This document shows positions 11,703 through 23,701 of a DNA stretch of 41,385 nucleotides, piece by piece (the stretch's first letter is position 1; the number at the start of each line of letters is the position of its first letter). The notes under the pieces were generated by a model. That model ran no database searches. It was not told the origin of the DNA and was given only the letters and a program-made list of their open reading frames with translations. The stretch is from Bondarzewia mesenterica (Eukaryota > Basidiomycota > Agaricomycetes > Russulales > Bondarzewiaceae): positions 1-41,385 of the forward strand of contig SGPL01000298.1 of the NCBI GenBank assembly GCA_004802705.1, given 5' to 3'. A program made the translations under genes and the position numbers.

Positions 11703-12148
11703 GTGAGCATCCGAATGGTCCGTCACAATCGTCAAGTGTCGCTGGATACCGCATCCTCACACAATCCACCCTTGGCTTCTGCAAACAAATATAACCGTAG
11801 GATTCAATGGTGGTAAACACAAGTCGACTGTACGCTGCAGTTGCCTCTCCTGTCGGCCGACGAGCGGGAAATGGCCGTATGGTAAGCCCGGAGATAGTCG
11901 CTGCTTGCTGGCTCGTAGGTGCGTGTATAAGTTCAGTTTTAACGCATATGGATCTGGAGGCTGCGCATGGAGCTCAGGTCAGAAGGAATCATACGCATAT
12001 GATGCTTGATGACATTACCTTGTTACCCTTGAGAAGTAAGATGTGATGGCTGGGAACAGCGTCCATTTCGTATAAGCAACAATTCAGTAGAAAAATGAGA
12101 GAGAAGGGATATCAGTTGAGAATGATCACTTGAGGTCGTGAGCGGGCC

Positions 12149-12565
12149 CTATTTATACGGAAAAAGACGGATGTGCCATGGCTTTGGATGATGCCTCAGG
12201 GAATTCATAATTGATCCTCGAGGGGTGGCACATAAAGCTCGAAAAAGACGAACAAAGCACCACGGCCTATCAAAGTTCCAAATGTCGGTGACATTAAGTG
12301 TTATCATAATGGCCATTGTCAAAGTAAAGATCCATTCGCCATCGGCTGGCGTAAAGGACAACGCCGACCTCCAGATATCGATGACTGTCGGTCGCAGTGA
12401 ATCAATAGTGCTGTACGAAACATAGAGAGCTTTGATGAGGTGTATACCTACGTCAGCATAGTTTTAAGTGAGATCCCATCCAATAAGAGCAACGAGAACC
12501 AAGGCTCGGTGGAAACGATCGCTGGCCAAGGCATACATCACGATCCGCTTAGTCGTCATTCTACA
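12149..12565 (-). pseudogene. Fragment of a multi-pass membrane protein gene
   Basis: On the minus strand a hydrophobic exon-like piece (YALASDRFHRALVLVALIG, about 12560-12470) is followed, after a possible intron ending at an ACGTAG acceptor near 12449, by an open stretch to 12149. That stretch contains DGEWIFTLTMAIMITLNVTD and other amphipathic segments. The first piece resembles the short cytosolic loop plus helix common in basidiomycete seven-helix proteins of the DUF6533 type, but the resemblance is weak. No N-terminal exons are found upstream. Confidence 0.25.
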
Positions 12566-12699
12566 AGGCCGAAACATAAGAATAGCGAATGAATCAGTTT
12601 TCTCACAGAGGACAAAAAAAAAATCCGAATCAGGAAAAAAAAAATGATTCAGTATAGTACAGCGAACGGTCATATGATGGCGTACTGAGATTGATCCAT

Positions 12700-13760
12700 G
12701 GTGATCAGGAAGTTATAGTTAGCTGACTTTGAGCGAGAAACGTCGGTGCAACTGAGAGCCTAACTCTAGGATGTCACGGGCAGCAGCTGCACAGGTATAT
12801 CATCGTTCACGAGCTCCACGAGGCATCTTGAATCACTAATATTTTGAAGATGCTTCATAGGTTTCTGATGATATCTAAGCATCGGCTTGCTTCGGCATGT
12901 GGGAGTGAACGGCGAGTGCATGGCAATGACATATAGGTGTCAGCATCAAGAGCATGCTAGCATCTGTAGGTCGCCAAAACGTTGGGCGGTGTCATTCGAA
13001 GAAAGGAAACGATGGTTCACCAAAAAGTCACCAGCGGATAGCGAGTAGTCACAGTGCAATTGAGTGCCTGACTCACCAATGGAAAACATGATGCCAAGAA
13101 GCGGAGAAAGTGAGGTGCATGTACCTCATCAGTTCTGACGAATCAACTCACCTCTTTATAGAGGTACTTCTCTTGCCTCGCTGAATTCTGAAGCCGGCCT
13201 ATAGATAAGCAACGAGTTGAATGTCAAGACGGAGCGACACAGCGTACCAATCCAGCCCAGGCTGATGATAGCATGTGAGCCGAGTCTGCACATATGCTTG
13301 ACGATAAGCGCTTTCTACCATGATGTCTGCTATAAACAGATGANCTCTTGGCCTTCCCTCGGAGACAGACCAGCGTCCCGAGATGAGACAGGTGTAAGCG
13401 CGACTCCCTCGTTGCAACCCAAAGGTACTTGGACGTCCCGTTGGAAACGCTGGTGCTGAGGCCTTGAGGTCTGTAGATCAATGCCATCCGGAGATGTATG
13501 TCTCTGTAGCAAAAAAAAAAAGGTAGCCAGTCACATGCAGAACAGGCTTGCGGTGGACAGGAAATGTGACTCTCAGATGTTGCATTTCTGGGTTTAAACT
13601 CAGCGATCCAGATTCACCGGCGACAGCGACGGGAGTACCTCAGTCAGACAACAGCGCCGCCGGCGACGCCGTCAGCATCCAAGATCATATCGTCGTCATC
13701 GTCGTCGACCACAGCGCTGAGTGAGCAAAGATCAAGAAACCAAAAAAATCCGTAAATGGA
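12700..13760. other. Intergenic region
   Basis: No gene is supportable. The region has one ambiguous base at 13344, an A11 run near 13510 and a GTCGTC/ATCGTC-rich stretch near 13690. The short open frames at 13199-13512 overlap one another on both strands and look like chance frames. Confidence 0.4.
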
Positions 13761-13762
13761 CT

Positions 13763-13773
13763 TATATATAATA
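13763..13773 (+). promoter_or_regulatory. TATA-like element upstream of the GH79 gene
   Basis: TATATATAATA on the plus strand, about 345 bases before the GH79 start codon and 110 bases before a short upstream open frame. It is the best core-promoter candidate in the interval. The distance implies a long 5' leader or a leader intron. Confidence 0.4.
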
Positions 13774-13882
13774 GGCGCCGACCAAGTAATTTTGGTTTAG
13801 GTACACAACACAGCCAAAGTTTATCGATTTATCTTCCACTGTTGTGCTCGTGTCTCTTGGCATTCAATCCGGATACTACAAA

Positions 13883-14023
13883 ATGAAACCATCCTCGCTC
13901 AATGATGTCCCTCCTATCCTCTACTTACTTGACCTCCGAAAACCGCGGCAGCACCTCGCCTTGACGCTCAAGCGCTCACGGCCCCGCTGCGCAGTCTCGT
14001 CATTTTCGTTATCCACTCCTTGA
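13883..14023 (+). other. Upstream open frame in the GH79 leader
   Basis: An ATG-initiated 46-codon frame (starts MKPSSLNDVPPILYLLDL) lies between the TATA-like element and the GH79 start, ending 93 bases before it. If transcription begins near 13795 this would be a translated upstream ORF that could reduce GH79 translation. No homology is recognised, and it may be untranslated. Confidence 0.25.
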
Positions 14024-14116
14024 TGCTGTTTTTTTTTCCTTCTCTAAGTAAATAACCCCCGCTTCGACTCGCTGTCTCAGCTTGCAACCCACTCTCGTTC
14101 CGCGCCCTGTACCCCT

Positions 14117-16538
14117 ATGCTCTCAAACTTGTTTCTCGGCGCCCTTTTCGTGCTCGCGTGGACGACGTGCGCTGTGCAGGCCGCTACCCAGATCACGTTC
14201 CCAGAATTGCCGCCGACGGGGCATGCGCAGGTCGTGCAGGACAATTTCTTGGGCATCTCATTCGAACTTAGTTCGTTTGACACCTTATGTGAGTTCTTGG
14301 ATCTCTTCCATGTTACCTCGAGCAGGATGCGTAGTATTGCTTTGCCTTTCGTGGCGCCCGGTGCATTTGGTCAAGTCCTATGCCGAACGGCCGCCCAGGA
14401 TTCCTTATTTTTAAGAATTGTATCTGACAGGTGGCATGCGCTGCGCGTCGCTTAGTCTGTGACGGATGACGCATTCGAGACCGGCGCAACAGGTACTCGT
14501 GCTTCCATTTCCGTCGACTCGCGTCAATATCAGGTCGCGTGCGGCAAGTCGCAGGATATGTCATTGTATCACCTGGCGAAGACGAGTATCGACTCGAGCA
14601 TTTCATGTGTACACATTGCAACCCTAGTTGAATCATTCCTCTAAATAATGTTCATCTGACATGGAAATGTAACTGATCACACGACTAATACTAGGGGGTA
14701 AAACAGACACGACCCTCCCTTCTGCCATTCAAAATTACCTCTCCAACATTCGCTCCCGAATATCACACAACCTCCGCATCCGCATCGGTGGCAATGGCAT
14801 GGACAGCTCGACCTACGTTCCTGACCAGGAGGCAATGATCGTCCTCACGGACCCAGACGCGTACTTTAACGACATTCCCGCCGACTTTGGACCCATGTTC
14901 TTCTATGTGCTCAACGCTATGGCCGACGCGGTGGGTGAGATGCAGTTCATCATCGGACTGAGCATGCAAAACCCGAGCAACGACTCGAACGTGGTGGAGC
15001 TCGCGACGGCTGCGGTACAGCTGTTGGGCGGACGGCTGGACGCCATGTTGCTTGGAAATGTACATACCGCATCTCTCGAACTCACTACCTATTTTTTGCG
15101 ATCTCATGTTCATTGATTTTCAACTCAGGAGCCTGACTTGTATGCCGGCCACGGAACACGCGATTCATATACCATCTCAGACTATGTATGTCTACACAAT
15201 CGCTTTGATTTGATTTCTTGTTGAGTGTGTGCTGACCTTCGCTTCAGATTCCAGAAATTGCGGAAGTCCTCAATGACTTGCACAATGCCGAAGCTGGTGA
15301 CTTGATCTCCAAACCTCTCATTGGCGGCCCTACTACATGCTGTTCATGGTACATACACATCTATCTAATCCTCCCTTGCGCACGAAACTCACGGGTGTTA
15401 GGGACCTTGACGATGTAATTACCGCGGGACTTGGGAGTGACGACTACAAATACTACAGGTGAGCTAGGTATCGACTCGAGCGCATCCAAACTTCTACTGA
15501 ATATCCTGCAGCATACAACACTATCCTACTTATTACTGTAATGGACCAACGGACGCCAACACGAACATGTCTTATTTTCTATCGCACACCAACAGTCGGT
15601 TTATCCTTCATGATTCCACAACTATTTGGCTGATCTCGCGACAGTCCCGAAATACGTCAACTGGAATGCTGACGGCGTCACAATCGCGCAACAACAGGGC
15701 GTACCGGTCCTCGACACTGAATACAACACGGTCTCATGCGGCGGCTCTCCCACCATCTCTCCAACCGTAAGCGCCTTCCCTCGTCATAGAGACAGCTAAT
15801 GACTCAATTTGTACCAACTTTCAGTTTGCCGCGTCGTTGTGGGCAGTGGACGCGGGCCTCCAGTTCGCCGCGTCCAACATGAGCGCGGCATACTTGCACA
15901 CGCGCGAGTACGGCATCACCTACAATCTCTTCGACCCGCCCTCCGATACTTCCACAGAGCCCAACTGGCGCACAGGCTCGCCCTACTATTCCACGCTCGT
16001 ACTCGCCGAAACGATTTCACCCAATGGGAGCATCATCGTCGACCTGAACGTCGACAATTCCACCACTAACGTTAGTAGCCATGTCGCGGGGTACGGGATC
16101 TATGACAATGGGGGAACCGCGCGAGGCAAGCTCGTTCTAATCAACTACTCAAACAACACCGAGCACAATTTTACCCTATCCACCAATACCACCCACGCGC
16201 TCGGTCTCCGCGTGCTCAGCGCGCCGAGTGTCAACGAGCAGACGGAGATCAGCTGGGCGGGTCAGACAGTCTGGTGGAACGGCGAGCTCGACGGAGTGCA
16301 GACGACGAGTTATTTGGAGTGTCGGGACGGGTGTACCGTCACCGTGCCCGGGCCCGGCCTCGTGCTGGCGCTGCTCGACCCGAACGCGTCGGATACCGAT
16401 TCATTCTATACGGGCAATTCGACCGTCGCCGGCGCTGTGGGATACATATCAGCTGCGTCCCAATCGCAGCCGACGCAGTTTTCGATGGCGTGGGTCGTCA
16501 TTGCGTGGGCGGCTGTTGGGTTGTTGTTCGCGGCTTGA
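14117..16538 (+). CDS. Glycoside hydrolase family 79, beta-glucuronidase-like, GPI-anchored
   Basis: Seven exons on the plus strand: 14117-14288, 14695-15059, 15129-15185, 15248-15348, 15402-15458, 15512-15766 and 15825-16538. The product is about 572 residues. Residues 1-22 form a signal peptide (ALFVLAWTTCAVQA). The catalytic barrel carries NEP (Glu about 180, proposed acid/base) and VLDTEYN (Glu about 320, proposed nucleophile). A beta-sandwich C-terminal GH79 domain follows, then a Ser/Gln linker and a hydrophobic tail (FSMAWVVIAWAAVGLLFAA) typical of a GPI signal. Family enzymes remove glucuronic acid from arabinogalactan-type or proteoglycan glycans outside the cell. Intron 1 (406 nt) is unusually long; the rest are 53-69 nt. 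Exon 6 carries two extra bases: the frame recovers, with family-like sequence throughout, if the TTT at 15600-15602 and the CC at 15616-15617 are each one base shorter. I regard the gene as probably functional. Confidence 0.9.
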
Positions 16539-17892
16539 GGGGTGAGGGCATCGCTTTGTTATTACTCTGTATTATTTTGCTTTCGCATCTGCATTTGCAT
16601 GGATTGGGAGTTCGGTCGCATTTATCAGGCATGGCAATCATATTTTGTTTTGTGGATTCAGCCTGGGCATCTGAAGTAAGTCATGAGGCCCTGGATGCGA
16701 ATATAGATACCGATTTGAGCTACTTACCGCCGATACTTCGAAAGGGATACGAGACGCATTCACGCGTAAGCATGACGGAACATGGGTTTAATTGCATTAC
16801 TGTTCTCGCCAATAAAGGAGACAATAAGCCTAGGGTATAGGTGTGTCAAGAATGCAAGGTCCAATGAACTCCTCACGCAGAGCTCAACGTCCGCAACGAG
16901 CGATGCCGCCGAGCCAGGTGACTGTGCAACCCCTGCTCTACCCGCGGTACTCTTGGACGCGCCACGACAACGGCCTTGCGCACACAGGCCGATCCGAAGG
17001 TGAAGGTCAAGGCGGACTCACCTTCACTGCTGATGAGGCTTGGCGCTGCTGAGGAGAAGGTGACAACACGGGGACCGACACAGTTAGTGCGGCTGACTAT
17101 AGACCGTCATGGAGCCGCTCATGACGTGCCGTTCTGAGCGTTTACCGGCGTCCAGCCGAGGTAAGGCTCGCGGATCTTGGTGCGATTCATGACATTGTCG
17201 GTCGCAGACCTAAGTGCAGAACGCGTCGCCATCCACGAAGCTGCGGGCCAGAACATATACAGGATGACATGAACAGAAAAGTATGATCCATAAAATGACG
17301 TACTCGTGCATTCGAACATTTGGGTGTAAACATCGTTACCTTGATCAGCAAACTGCTAAACTTTAAGCAGGAAAGGGTCGCTGCCAATGGCTGGAGAACA
17401 GTGATTGCCGGTCGGCGCGGGATCAGCGAGCAACGAGTAGGAAAGTCGAAAACGTCAATGAATGGCGATATCCATAATCGAGAAGCGAGAAGCGTCGGCA
17501 ACGAACAAGCCAAGCTAAATATGGACGTCTATGAGTCCAACCCGCGTCTACGGGAAATACAGAAATTCCACCAATGAAGGGGGATGATCAGAAGTGAACA
17601 ACTACGCAGTTCGAAGCAGGGGAACCGCTGGAGCAGACGCTCGCGCGCCATTCAATGACAGGAATTAAAGACTGGCAAAAGACGTAACAACGTGGCATGC
17701 GCGCGGGTTGGGTCCTGAAGGCATGCAACACCTTGACACACGAGTGCAATTTGCAAACAAGGAAGGGGCTTCGTTCGATGGCGGATTGATGGCGGAGGCA
17801 CCATGATTCTGGCTCTGAAAGCTTCAACAGCCATCGACTGGCATAGACATTTGCGGCATAGAATCATGAGTCGTGAACATACAAGGTTCTTT
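16539..17892. other. Region downstream of GH79 with a possible small minus-strand exon
   Basis: The first 300 bases are the likely GH79 3' flank. On the minus strand, 17319-17119 is open with a hydrophobic segment (YGSYFSVHVILYMFWPAASW) followed by a polar tail ending VNAQNGTS. It looks like the terminal exon of a membrane protein, but no upstream exons could be fixed. Nothing else is recognisable. Confidence 0.3.
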
Positions 17893-19383
17893 TTTCGGGG
17901 ACTTACCTCGCGTACAAAAACCGAGCAGAAACTGATCCAAGGACCCATATTCCCTGCCACTGACACTGTCCACAGGGCTCGACTACTCGCAATCACCCAC
18001 CATCTCACTGCTCACTCAACTGCAATCGATAATGTATCATGTTCCTCAGGATTTCGCGCCGCCCTCATTGCATACGTCCCTGCTGCCGGGGACTTTAGAA
18101 AACGAAGTACATCGCTTCATGAGCGGTGGTCCGCTCGCATCTGGCGGCCTTAACCCTCCCTGCCGGGCCTACGAAGGCTTGCTAGAAAATCCAACTGCGA
18201 TGAACTGATATTTTGTGCGCGATTTAGAACGATGCGACTCACCTAACCATCAAGGGGAATATGGGGGGGGGGGGGGGGGGGTGCCATATCCCTATGATGC
18301 ACCATGCCGATCCTTGGCAACAACCCCTTCACGTCGACTATCCTGTCCCAACCGTAAACTGTATGTCTACTTGAGTCTTGGTAATCATGGCACAATGACA
18401 TCTTCCGATATAGTTCACGGGTCCATTTCTGGAAGGCCACCCGATAGTCGCCGCGGGCGAGCTGCCCCAGTTCATGGCAGGAATCTCTTTTGCCGCTGCG
18501 CTCCCCTCCTGTAGCCAAACACGGGTCATGCTGCCCATTCACAACAACATATGTACCCCATTTTAACCCAGATAATCGCTCGTCCACCTCTTGTCCAATG
18601 GTCGGACACAGCATTGCGGCAGTACATGGCCGCGACTGAGCAATTTGAATATGATTCGATCGGACATCAAGTCTGAGAACCACGAGGCGAAGGATCTTCC
18701 GGTAATCCACGTTCAACAACAACTGGAGGCTCACGTCCACCCAACTAACAACACAACATCAGAGGGACACAATGATGGGGGATTTCCCATCAGTTGCACC
18801 ATCCCCTGACACTGTCCAGTTGTCGGCGGGAGGGCCTAGCGCCCCGCTGCCGGCCATGGCATTGCAAAGCCCCGCTGAATGGCAAGGATCAACGGTGAAG
18901 ATGATGACGAAGGAGCGCAGGAGCCACAATGAAAACAATCAGAGTCCGTGGGGATGTTTCCACTTGACCTGCAGGAAGAAGGGCCAATCTTTGTAATTTG
19001 GTGGGCGGGCCGACCTTGGTCGACGTGACGGGTATGCAAAGGCGTACGCCCCACCATCGTACAAGTGCACCCACGAAGGATGCAAGACCGTCGTCACATG
19101 CAAGGAAGCGCTCACAAAACACATTGTGAAACAGCACACACCAAAAGCACTGCTTCCCAAGTGACTACAGGCAACGCGAAGGGTGAGGCGGTCGAGGATT
19201 GGAGGAAAGGAAAGCAAGAGGGTCGCCAGTTGAGAGATGCGCACACGGTGTACCGGGGACACAGTGGCAGGTCAGCACTGAGGGAGGATAGCACGCTACT
19301 CAGAGGACTCATCTTACTTCATCGCTTTCTCTTTCGTTTTTCTATATCTTCCTCGCCGCCGCCGCTCTTACTTGGTTTGCCCA
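17893..19383 (+). pseudogene. C2H2 zinc-finger gene, tandem copy 1 (broken)
   Basis: Left unit of a tandem duplication aligned end to end with 19618-20950. The N-terminal frame starts at 18032 (MYHVPQDFAPPSLHTSLL) and contains FMSGGPLASGG, shared with copy 2. The C-terminus is a complete C2H2 finger of pattern C-X4-C-X12-H-X4-H (YKCTHEGCKTVVTCKEALTK, 19060 onward) ending LLPK and a stop at 19164. Just before it is a second Cys pair, CFHLTC. The copy is broken by a stop at the end of the first exon without the donor present in copy 2, by a frame change near 18650-18800, and by a TAA between the Cys pair and the finger. A 19-base G run lies at 18263-18281. By fold this was a DNA-binding protein; the target is unknown. 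Confidence 0.6.
18263..18281 (+). repeat. Poly-G tract (19 G)
   Basis: Uninterrupted G19 inside copy 1, where copy 2 has only a short G4 run. It is either an expansion since duplication or an assembly artefact, and its exact length is unreliable. Confidence 0.8.
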
Positions 19384-19617
19384 CGGATAGCATCTGAATT
19401 CTTGCGCGGACTAACTCCCTCCAACGATCGTGAATCGCCCCCCCTCGTTTCCCACTCACCACAGAAATCAATCGACGTACTGTATAAATTCAGAATAGAT
19501 CGCTCACCTTGTGCGACCACTGATCGTGCGCAATGATCTAGCACATCTCGATAATCGCTTTTCGCAACACGGAATTCACCATCGTTGCTCTTGACCGCGC
19601 TGTCCGAATCGTAATTT

Positions 19618-20950
19618 GGGGCCTTACCTCGAGTACAAAGTCCGAGCAGAAGCTGATCACAAGGATCCCCTGCCACTTTCCATAGTGTTCGATTCTTCGC
19701 AACCACCCCCATCTTTCAGCAATAATGTGTTTTGATCCTCAGGACTTCATACCATCTTCGTCGCACACGTCTCTGCTGTCGGAAATCTTTGAAGACGACG
19801 TACATGGCTTCATGAGTGGTGGCCCACTCGCATCTGTTTCGTCTCAAACATCTGGCAGCCCTAACCCTCCCTGCCAGGTCTACGAAGGCCTGCTAGAAAA
19901 TCTGGGTTCGGTAATTTAATAATTTATGTGCGGATTGGGACGATGCGACTCGCCTAACCATCAAGAGAATTGTTGAGGGGTAACATATCCCTACGATGCA
20001 CCATGCCGATCCTTGGCAACAATCCCCTGATGCCGCCCATCCTCTCCCGGCCGCATACGGTACGTATTCATACCATTCTTCGCCTGTCACGGTAAAATAA
20101 CGTCGTCTGCATAGATGGCGGACCGATTCCTGGAGGACACCACCATTCGTATCCTCCGAAGCACCTGATCGTCCCTCCACCTCTTGTCCCTGCATTACAA
20201 GACACACCGCTGATACTGGACGTGACAGCGACAGCGTGCGATACAATTCGATCAGACATCAGGTATGAGCATTACGAGGCGGAGGATGTGCTAGGGATCG
20301 AAGCTCCACAATTGGAGGCACAAGTCCTCCCAACGAACAACAAAACATCAGAGGCGTACAATGACGCGAGATTCCTCGCGGCGGTTACGCCGTCCCCCGA
20401 CACTATTCTATTGTCGGCGAGAGGGCTAGCACCCCGCTGCCTGCCATGACACACTCAAGAACGCCGTTGAATCGCAACGGTCAACAGTGATGACGACGAC
20501 GACCACGGAGTATAGAAACCATAAGGAGAACGCGCCCAGTCCCTGGCCGTGCTTCAACCTGGCGTGCAGAAAGGGGGGTCAACCTCTATCTGTTGGTAAG
20601 CGAGACGACCTGAAACGGCATAACAAGCTTGCCAAAGACGCATGTCCCACCACGATTCAAGTGTCATATCAATGATGCGAGGACTCTCTCACATGCCAGA
20701 ATGCGCTCAAGAATCACATTGCGACGTGGCACAAGCGAGAATCAGTGCCACTTCCCAAGTGAGCATAGGTGATATGGCGCCTGAGGCGACCGAGGATTAG
20801 AAGGAAGGAGGGGGACGGCGATCGATGGGCATACTTAGAGTGTATAGGGAACATGAAAGACCTGCACTGAGGAAGAATCACATATTACTGGTCCGAGAGG
20901 GCCCGCCGCTTTTTCTTCCCTCGTCGCCGTCGCTCTTACCTGGGCCCTGG
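19618..20950 (+). pseudogene. C2H2 zinc-finger gene, tandem copy 2 (broken)
   Basis: Right unit of the tandem duplication. The first exon starts at 19725 (MCFDPQDFIPSSSHTSLL) and can end at a GTAATT donor near 19912. A long open stretch, 20110-20449, encodes PIPGGHHHSYPPKHL and an acidic segment shared with copy 1. The finger region follows (PWPCFNLACRKGGQPLSVGK, then RDDLKRHNKLAKDAC). The final C2H2 finger is broken: between the TGT Cys codon at 20662 and the next TGC Cys codon the spacing is one base short of the four codons needed for C-X4-C, while the downstream half (CQNALKNHIATWHK) is intact in another frame. Another frame change lies near 20450-20490. Copies 1 and 2 have different lesions, so a functional ancestor existed before duplication. 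Confidence 0.6.
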
Positions 20951-22877
20951 CTTGTCCTCAACGTTCACAGGTCAAAGACGCGTACTTTCATCACGCACGA
21001 TCTTCTCATCACATGACCGGCTGTGAGAAATAAATTAGTGAGCCAGCGGAACCGGTCGCTGAGTTAAAGTGTTGTATGGCATACATAGAAGCTGGCATAA
21101 AGTTGAAAGGATTCAATGAGGATGAGGAATGCCATCCCTTGTCATAAAGCCGTGCTGAGGAGACTGACAGACAAACCACGAAATGAGATTCGAGCTGATA
21201 AGGTGGTAGGTAAGTCTCGAAAATGTGCTTTCATCTCTACAGTGTGAAAGTTCACGATGGCGCAGGTCCTCTTTGTACCCGACGATGCACAACACAGCTA
21301 TCGGATAGACCGGAGCCTCACCGGCCGACTCTGATCATGGACGATTCAGCGGGCACTTCGAGCGGTGACCCACAATTGTACATCTGTCCAATATAGAGTT
21401 GTCATCGAGATGTCGTTGAAAATGACAAGAGCAAGTTCTGTACCAGAAGGAGACGGCCACAGAGCCAATAGATGGCTGCCAAGCGTCTGCGTCTGCGACT
21501 GCGATGGTAACCATCCACAGTGGCTCCCGACACAGTTGCTGACCTCTTTTGGCATCCAACGATCAGGGAGACAGGGAGACTTACATATGAGATGGTGAAT
21601 ACCTCCAATACCAACGCTATCGAGACCTAAGCGACCGGCGTTGGAGCTGGCTTCGAGTCAGCATCGTGGCCGTCTTCTTAGTGAAAGGAATGGCGATATA
21701 ATGCACTCAACCAGATGGCCGATCATCTGAAGGTGAGCGGTAAGCATGGTCAGGGCGCTGCCATTGCCGCGACCACAAAGCAGCAGACTGCCAGCAGGAG
21801 GTGATGCAAACAGAAATTAAATTGCGACGACGTACGCGTACTTCCTCCATCTGACATGATAACGACGATCGCGGTGCACGATGCCACAGGAGCCAAGGCC
21901 TAACTTGGGCGATCGCAGAAAGAGGCGGAGATATCGAGGCATGTGAGCTGCTTAGACGACTTTCACTGACGATGGCGATGACATAGATGTCAACGGGCTC
22001 GCCGGCGGGTCCGGTGAGGCGCTTGTGTCGATATAGAGAAGGTACTAAACACTCGAGTGTACTGGTGCTGAAGTCGCGGTTGGAGACGAGACAGTAGGGA
22101 GATATCAGCGGATGATATTGGACGGGTTCGAGGGCGGGGACGATGAGGAAAACAACCGGTGACTTTTGGGCAGATAACAGGAGACGATGAGCATGCCACT
22201 GCGCCGTGTGTCCCTCAACTGAAAATTTCCATAGACTTTGAGCCACACGAGAAAGATACCGTTGTTAACGGAGTGTAGCCGGCACGGTGACTTGAGAGCG
22301 TAAATTTTTATTGACGGCAGCAGACCGTTCAATTTGTTGGCACTCGCAAAGTGTCACAAGCGAAAATCGCGAAAAAATGAGACAAAAATGGGTTCAAAGT
22401 GAATTTATCACTTCAATGAGCGGGGGAAACGAGACAAACGGCGAGCGATGATAGTTAGATGAAAGGTGAGGCAATCCAGAAGGCTCTGCATGGATGGGCA
22501 GGTGGTCACGGGTAAACCGGGCCCCTCGCTTGTCACTCGCGTCTTCGCACCTTCTTGGGATTGGCTCACCGCAAATCTATGACACTCAAAGTTCACAGTC
22601 CCTCATTATCAACCGACCACCGTCGACACAGCGGCCATTCGGAGCAGATTTTCCTACCGTTCATATTCCTAGTCCAGCACGGATGACCGGCTACCAGCGG
22701 CTAAACAGACCGCCGTCAACCCTCCATCTCTCAGTCAGATGCCAACCGACCCTTCTCTTCTTGGACTGGAGTGGCTGTCGAACGCGAGACTGAGACCGAC
22801 TGTACTGTGAACATGGCCTGCGGATTCATTCGATGGTTCTTTCTGGCAATTTCGTCTTTCAAGCTTGATCTGGGAGT
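20951..22877. other. Unresolved region
   Basis: Several minus-strand frames (21335-21614, 21707-22246) have short hydrophobic passages and possible splice sites, but no consistent gene could be built and no domain recognised. The plus-strand frames at 22494-22983 probably belong to the leader of the open frame at 22878. Confidence 0.3.
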
Positions 22878-23435
22878 GTGTCAGTTCCTGACAGCAATGC
22901 CACCGGGCACGTTACAGTGCCCCCGCATCTTGCTGACGAGCTATCGGACTCGCCTTTATTTTATGTCGATAACATGGATCTGAAAACGTTGATTAGAGTT
23001 TTCAGATTGACTCCAGCCTCGGAACAGGAAACAGGAGACGACGCGGCGAGGCGGGGTGGTTTGATGGGATCACAATGGGGCCTCTTGTCTGGTACGTTCT
23101 CCCTTCTTTTGATTTTTCTTCTTGGAAAGGTGTTGTATGGGTCTGGGAACTATTGTTCGTCGGTGTTCAACGTAGCTCGTGTTGAAATTGCCGGTTTTTT
23201 CATGCAACGGCATTTCACTTCGGATGCCAATGGCGTGGTAGCCTTCTTGCAATGGCTTGCAATTATTTGCGAGCGGTTTGAAGGTGGTCATATCACGCCA
23301 CTGCGGTGTTTGCTTGAGTCAATTGTTTACAAGGCAATGGTCGATGAGACGGACCTACTTCCTTCTGTGACTCCAGTTTGGTGGCACGATGATGTGACCT
23401 TATGTTATCTTTTGTCACTCCCGGCAAGGGTATGA
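22878..23435 (+). CDS. Hypothetical protein, 185 residues
   Basis: Uninterrupted frame with normal amino-acid composition. It starts MSVPDSNATGHVTVPPHLA and has a hydrophobic stretch (GTFSLLLIFLLGKVLYG) at about residues 73-90. Its second half, including VARVEIAGFFMQRH and AFLQWLAIICERFEG, looks amphipathic-helical. No family is recognised. A possible 38-nt intron at 23091-23130 would change the frame and shorten the product, so I prefer the uninterrupted reading. Upstream exons may exist. Confidence 0.4.
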   Translation: MSVPDSNATGHVTVPPHLADELSDSPLFYVDNMDLKTLIRVFRLTPASEQETGDDAARRGGLMGSQWGLLSGTFSLLLIFLLGKVLYGSGNYCSSVFNVARVEIAGFFMQRHFTSDANGVVAFLQWLAIICERFEGGHITPLRCLLESIVYKAMVDETDLLPSVTPVWWHDDVTLCYLLSLPARV

Positions 23436-23701
23436 TCATGCTCTGAAGTGGCTGCCTCTCCGTCAGTGAGTACTGAACCGAAGGCGCACCTGAAGTATCT
23501 GTTGCGTTGAATTACACAATTTTCTCTGTTGACTCGATGAGACAGTTTCTGTGATCTAGAATCTTGACAATATTTTATGTGACATAGGTTGTCACACGTC
23601 ACTGGCGAGGATGCTCGCAAGGCGAATTTACCAGCGCTGCAGAGTCGGCATCTTTCAAGATGCATAATTTGGATTTTTTTTTAATAAATGACATAGATGA
23701 T

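Noticed and set aside
15595..15644. A 50-nt intron inside GH79 exon 6 that would also restore the frame
   Set aside because: The skipped bases encode family-like catalytic-domain sequence (YLADLATVP) in another frame, and the GTCGGT donor is weak. Two +1 homopolymer errors explain the frame better.
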